From: Sutterella sp.
GTDB taxonomy: Bacteria > Pseudomonadota > Gammaproteobacteria > Burkholderiales > Burkholderiaceae_F
Reading direction: 5' to 3'
DNA length: 8,928 nucleotides
Assembly: GCA_020025955.1 (NCBI GenBank)
Contig: JAHHRF010000067.1
Location: 1-8,928 of the forward strand
Position numbers and translations under genes: made by a program. This document shows positions 6,722 to 8,928 of the stretch, one piece after another. Every line of letters begins with the position of its first letter. The first letter of the stretch is position 1. A model generated the notes under the pieces. It was given only the letters and a program-made list of their open reading frames with translations. It had not been told where the DNA came from and ran no database searches.

Positions 6722-6750
6722 AGGGTAACAAAAGGGCAAAGAAGTGTCAA
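6722..6750 (-). promoter_or_regulatory. Promoter of the winged-helix regulator gene
   Basis: The minus strand shows a perfect -35 TTGACA (6750-6745), a 17-base spacer and -10 TACCCT (6727-6722). The -10 matches only 3 of 6, but these are the key -12 T, -11 A and -7 T. Transcription would start near 6716, leaving a leader of about 119 nt. The motif AAAATTG(T/A)C occurs at this -35 and again at about 6818-6826 on the same strand, a possible binding site. Confidence 0.55.
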
Positions 6751-6854
6751 TTTTCTTTTGTTATCAAAGGACTAAACTTGGGGAAAGACCGTTTCTTTAC
6801 TCAGAATGAAAAAGGGACAATTTTCAAAAGGTAAAAGTAGCAGGGTCTCGAGCG

Positions 6855-6890
6855 GGGGTTCCGGGGCTTGAATCGATGCCCCGTCACCCC
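6855..6890. repeat. GC-rich inverted repeat in the divergent intergenic region
   Basis: Inner arms CGGGGC (6862-6867) and GCCCCG (6878-6883) enclose a 10-nt loop containing ATCGAT. After a 2x2 internal TC/TC gap, outer arms GGGGT (6855-6859) and ACCCC (6886-6890) continue the pairing. The total is 11 bp. No T-run follows on either strand, so it is not an intrinsic terminator. It lies upstream of both divergent promoters. It may be an operator or boundary element. The rest of 6751-6922 holds no gene that I can support. Confidence 0.5.
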
Positions 6891-6922
6891 ATTGAGGCGT
6901 GAGGGGGCATGAAAAAAGAGCG

Positions 6923-6963
6923 TAAGAATCCTAGGGGTGGTGCACTATAATGGTGGATGGTGC
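6923..6963 (+). promoter_or_regulatory. Promoter with operator-like repeats for the glycerate-kinase-like gene
   Basis: A perfect -10 TATAAT lies at 6946-6951. At the 17-base spacing the -35 is poor (TAAGAA, 6923-6928), which suggests activator dependence. Two exact TGGTGC repeats (6938-6943 and 6958-6963) flank the -10 with a 20-bp period, about two helical turns. The stretch 6941-6957, TGCACTATAATGGTGGA, matches 14 of 17 bases of the NtrC-type dyad TGCACCAAAATGGTGCA. That may be coincidence, because no sigma54 -24/-12 element is present. Confidence 0.5.
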
Positions 6964-6977
6964 GAGAGAAGGGCAGG

Positions 6978-7048
6978 GGTTACACAAAATCGGCCGTCGA
7001 GTGGGCGGCGTAACCTGTGAGAGAAAAAGAGGACCGTGGTCGTCTTTT
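6978..7048 (+). promoter_or_regulatory. Structured 5' leader of the glycerate-kinase-like gene
   Basis: Transcription from the promoter above would give a leader of about 150 nt. Element 1: the continuous 3' arm 7006-7015 (CGGC then GTAACC) pairs with GCCG (6993-6996) and GGTTAC (6978-6983), leaving a 9-nt bulge on the 5' side. Element 2: AAAAGA-G-GAC (7025-7034) pairs with GTC-G-TCTTTT (7039-7048) around CGTG, with one G-G mismatch. I match it to no known riboswitch. The ribosome site, AAAAGAG (7097-7103), lies 49 bases downstream and is not sequestered by these stems. Confidence 0.4.
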
Positions 7049-7108
7049 ATAAGAACTTCCCTTTGATCGAACCCCGAACACTGAGTCCAATAAAAGAAAA
7101 GAGTAGCG

Positions 7109-8185
7109 ATGAAATTTACGATTAACGTTCAAGCGTTGGGGCTTTTGAGCGCAGACGACCTTCAAAAGACGATCGAGTCGGCCTTAACCCGTGTGGGGTT
7201 TAGTGTGTCCGACGAGGCCGCCCCCGCCGCCCCCAAGCCCTTAACCCGATTAGAGCGCCTGCGCGAAGCCCGAGGCGGTCAGTTTGTGTGGGCGACGATT
7301 CACGATAGCGTCGGGCAACGTAACCCCGCTCGCTACTTAAGTATTGACACGACGGCCTGGATTGATGCCTCTGACATTGCGGGCGCCGACAAGGTGTCGC
7401 TTGACGCAGCCCTTTCCACCTCAACCCTGGGCGTGGGCGAGCTCTGCGCTCAAGCCTTTAACGCGGGTCACACCGCCGTTAACGTCTTAGTGGGTGACGA
7501 CCTTCAGGTCTACGACATGGGGATGGGGCTCGCAGCGGGCCTTGGGGTTGCCTTCCGAGGGCCTGATGGTCGCGCCTTTATTCCCGTGGGGCAAACGATT
7601 CCGCTCGTGCAGTCCGTGGGGTTAAATCCGGTGCTTTTCCGTAAAGGCGCCCCCAAGCTCACGATTTTGAGTGAGACGCTTCCCACCCTGACGGGTCACA
7701 CGGGTGTGTTAGAGCGCCGTGGGGATCTCAACGCACCGCTTCGCGACGCGTTAGAGACAAACATCCGTCACGTCCATGCCGCCTTAAAGCAGCAGGGTCA
7801 CAAGTTGGGCCGTGAACCGGGAAGTGGCGCTGGGATGGGCTTGGGCGCCATCGCCAAAGCCTTCTTAAACGCACAAGTGCGTGACTGGGGTCGCATTCGT
7901 GCGGACTTGGATGCGCGCACTGTGGACACCCCCAAACTCACGGTCGACTCCTTGGTCGTAACGTTACCCAACGCCGATCGTGCGGACGCGCTGTCGCGTT
8001 TAAACGAACTCTTGCGTCCCTATAACGCCACTCACCTGTGGGTGGTGACGAATACGCCGATTGAATCCGTCAATGACGGTGTACAAAAGCGTGCAACCGT
8101 TGTGGTTCCTTGTGTAGAGGGCGAAGGGGACCTTGCCCGAAAGTTAGACAACCTCTTGGGGTTGGTAAAAGCCTACACAAAATAA
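7109..8185 (+). CDS. Glycerate kinase family protein lacking the kinase motifs (probable pseudoenzyme)
   Basis: 358 residues against roughly 380 for type I glycerate kinases. The scaffold is recognisable. The N-terminus, MKFTINVQALGLLSADDLQK, parallels MKIVIAPDSFKGSLSA. STSTLGVGELCAQAFNAG (103-120) parallels TTYGVGELIxxALDAG. GMGLAAGLGVAF (138-149) and GREPGSGAGMGLGAIAKAFL (234-253) parallel the family's GAGMxxALGxxF and PGAGAAGGLGAxLLAFL. The functional motifs do not survive: DSFKGS has become VQALGL; ADGGEGT is gone, replaced by a short Ala/Pro linker (36-45); GGSATNDGG has become VGDDLQVYD (128-136); DVxNPLxG has become ETLPTLTG (189-196); and GEGRLD has become LPNADR (286-291). The frame is intact and codon use looks normal, so it is a maintained gene. 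Loss of phosphotransfer is inferred; the actual role is unknown. Start: ATG with AAAAGAG 5 bases upstream. Regulation probably involves the divergent winged-helix gene. Confidence 0.75.
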   Translation: MKFTINVQALGLLSADDLQKTIESALTRVGFSVSDEAAPAAPKPLTRLERLREARGGQFVWATIHDSVGQRNPARYLSIDTTAWIDASDIAGADKVSLDAALSTSTLGVGELCAQAFNAGHTAVNVLVGDDLQVYDMGMGLAAGLGVAFRGPDGRAFIPVGQTIPLVQSVGLNPVLFRKGAPKLTILSETLPTLTGHTGVLERRGDLNAPLRDALETNIRHVHAALKQQGHKLGREPGSGAGMGLGAIAKAFLNAQVRDWGRIRADLDARTVDTPKLTVDSLVVTLPNADRADALSRLNELLRPYNATHLWVVTNTPIESVNDGVQKRATVVVPCVEGEGDLARKLDNLLGLVKAYTK

Positions 8186-8194
8186 GGGCATGGG

Positions 8195-8248
8195 TTCAAA
8201 ATAATTTGAATTTCTTCTTAAGCAGCAGGTCCAAGGGCCTGCTGTTTT
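8195..8248 (+). terminator. Intrinsic terminator after the glycerate-kinase-like gene
   Basis: CAGCAGG (8223-8229) pairs with CCTGCTG (8238-8244), and the stem can extend inward by CC/GG with a bulged T. TTTT follows (8245-8248). A weaker AT stem, TTCAAA/TTTGAA (8195-8210), followed by TTTCTTCTT, lies just upstream and may assist. Confidence 0.75.
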
Positions 8249-8256
8249 GCTATACT
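8248..8256 (+). promoter_or_regulatory. Extended -10 promoter of mscL
   Basis: TGCTATACT fits the extended -10 form TGN-TATAAT with one mismatch. No good -35 is visible 17 bases upstream, where the terminator stem lies, as is common for extended -10 promoters. The start would be near 8263, giving an 84-nt leader. The promoter begins in the last T of the preceding terminator, so the two genes are packed tightly but transcribed separately. Confidence 0.45.
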
Positions 8257-8346
8257 TCGGCTCGATATTAGGGATACCCCGATAGGATTGAGACTGTCTA
8301 AATCGCGGTGACCCCATTACACAAACTCCAAATTAGTGAGAACCCA

Positions 8347-8802
8347 ATGAAAAACTTTATGAAAGAATTCCAGGCCTTCATCAGCAAGGGTAATGTGATG
8401 GATTTGGCCGTTGCCGTGATCATCGGCGCCGCCTTCTCCGCGATCGTGAGCTCCATGGTCAAGGACATCATCAACCCGTTAGTGGGCTTTATCGTCGGTC
8501 GTCCCGACTTCACCGAACTCTTCCTCGTCTTGAAGATGCCGGTGGACTACACGGGTCCGATGACCTACGCCGCGTTGACCAAGGCCGGCGCCACCGTGCT
8601 CGGTTATGGCTCTTTCTTGACGGCTGTGGTTCAGTTCGTGATGTTGGCCTTCGTCATCTTCTGGCTCGTTAAGATCGTCAAGAACGTTCGTACGAAGTTC
8701 GAGAAGGAAGAAGCGGCCGCCCCCGCTAAGCCCGCGCCCACGCCGGAAGACATCGTTCTTCTTCGCGAAATCCGCGATTTGCTCAATAAGGAAGCCAAGT
8801 AA
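8347..8802 (+). CDS. mscL: Large-conductance mechanosensitive channel MscL
   Basis: 151 residues (E. coli MscL has 136). It forms a homopentameric inner-membrane pore that opens under high membrane tension and releases solutes during hypo-osmotic shock. What is seen: an N-terminal amphipathic helix MKNFMKEFQAFI; the signature SKGNVMDLAVAVIIGAAF leading into pore-lining TM1 (about 18-45); a periplasmic loop with GRPDFTELFLVLKMP; TM2 at about 87-115 (from SFLTAVVQFVMLAFVIFWLV); and a cytoplasmic Ala/Pro linker followed by the terminal helix PEDIVLLREIRDLL. The ATG at 8347 is chosen because AGTGAG (8335-8340) lies 6 bases upstream and the protein then begins as MscL normally does; a GTG at 8308 would add 13 residues unlike the family. 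It has its own promoter and terminators and appears monocistronic. Confidence 0.96.
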   Translation: MKNFMKEFQAFISKGNVMDLAVAVIIGAAFSAIVSSMVKDIINPLVGFIVGRPDFTELFLVLKMPVDYTGPMTYAALTKAGATVLGYGSFLTAVVQFVMLAFVIFWLVKIVKNVRTKFEKEEAAAPAKPAPTPEDIVLLREIRDLLNKEAK

Positions 8803-8817
8803 TCTGGTTTTCTTTGG

Positions 8818-8849
8818 GCTAGCGGACACGCTCCTTTATGCCCGCTAGC
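8818..8849 (+). repeat. Inverted repeat after mscL
   Basis: GCTAGCGG (8818-8825) pairs perfectly with CCGCTAGC (8842-8849) around a 16-nt loop. No T-run follows (GTAAAGC), so alone it is not an intrinsic terminator. It begins 15 bases after the mscL stop and probably protects the 3' end or works with the next hairpin. Confidence 0.55.
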
Positions 8850-8866
8850 GTAAAGCACTAAGTCTC

Positions 8867-8920
8867 AACCCCCTTTGGGTAACGCATCAGGTTTGATGCC
8901 GCACGCAAAGGGGGTTTTCT
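8867..8920 (+). terminator. Strong composite terminator near the right edge
   Basis: AACCCCCTTT (8867-8876) pairs perfectly with AAAGGGGGTT (8907-8916) and is followed by TTCTTTT. Inside is a second perfect hairpin, GCATCA-GGTT-TGATGC (8884-8899), separated from the outer stem by a symmetric 7x7 internal loop. It suits the end of the mscL transcript. It could also be the attenuator of a plus-strand gene beyond the window. The minus strand lacks a U-run after the stem. Confidence 0.75.
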
Positions 8921-8928
8921 TTTGGTCT

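Noticed and set aside
6862..6883. CGGGGC-TTGAATCGAT-GCCCCG as a tRNA T-arm
   Set aside because: The loop is 10 nt rather than 7, the TTCRA motif is not met, and no acceptor, D or anticodon arms surround it.
6909..6950. 13-residue frame MKKERKNPRGGAL upstream of the glycerate-kinase-like gene
   Set aside because: It lies upstream of the predicted start site and ends inside the TATAAT -10 box, so it would not be in the mRNA; the GAGG spacing is also too short.
8308..8346. Longer MscL starting at GTG 8308
   Set aside because: The 13 added residues do not resemble the MscL N-terminus, and AGTGAG is placed well for ATG 8347.

Overview
The window reads as part of a Gram-negative, probably proteobacterial chromosome. 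The evidence is the beta-barrel C-terminus of a TonB-dependent outer-membrane receptor, a secreted M16 metalloprotease and an mscL gene of proteobacterial type. Several genes use TTG or weakly supported starts. No tRNA, rRNA, IS element or CRISPR array is visible, and I cannot fix the lineage below phylum from the sequence alone.

Layout from left to right. (1) 1-1566, plus strand: the C-terminal ~521 residues of a TonB-dependent receptor whose 5' end lies outside the window, followed by an intrinsic terminator that runs into an unusually long pyrimidine tract. (2) 1682-4558, plus strand: a two-lobed M16 (pitrilysin/PqqL-like) zinc protease with a signal peptide. Receptor plus M16 protease recalls the FusA/FusC (ferredoxin import) and YddB/PqqL pairs, so the left third may be a system that imports and cleaves a host or foreign iron protein. 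(3) 4559-4884: an intergenic stretch holding the clearest unassigned element here. It is a stand-alone small RNA gene (about 4756-4877) with a near-consensus promoter, a three-way-junction fold closed by a perfect 10-bp stem starting at the predicted first nucleotide, and a strong intrinsic terminator. (4) 4885-5928, minus strand: a single-domain RelA/SpoT-type alarmone synthetase with no hydrolase domain and a C-terminal domain I do not recognise. Its 3' end converges on the small RNA, and its 5' leader is three back-to-back hairpins with no visible ribosome binding site. (5) 6031-6597, minus strand: a small tandem winged-helix regulator. (6) 6598-7108: a 511-bp divergent regulatory region with promoters for both sides, a long GC hairpin and a structured leader. 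(7) 7109-8185, plus strand: a protein built on the glycerate kinase scaffold in which the kinase motifs are replaced, so a likely pseudoenzyme or repurposed enzyme. (8) 8347-8802, plus strand: mscL, the large-conductance mechanosensitive channel, followed by a strong composite terminator at the right edge.

The best candidates for undescribed biology are the small RNA at 4756-4877, its tail-to-tail arrangement with the synthetase-only alarmone gene, and the motif-stripped glycerate kinase homologue.
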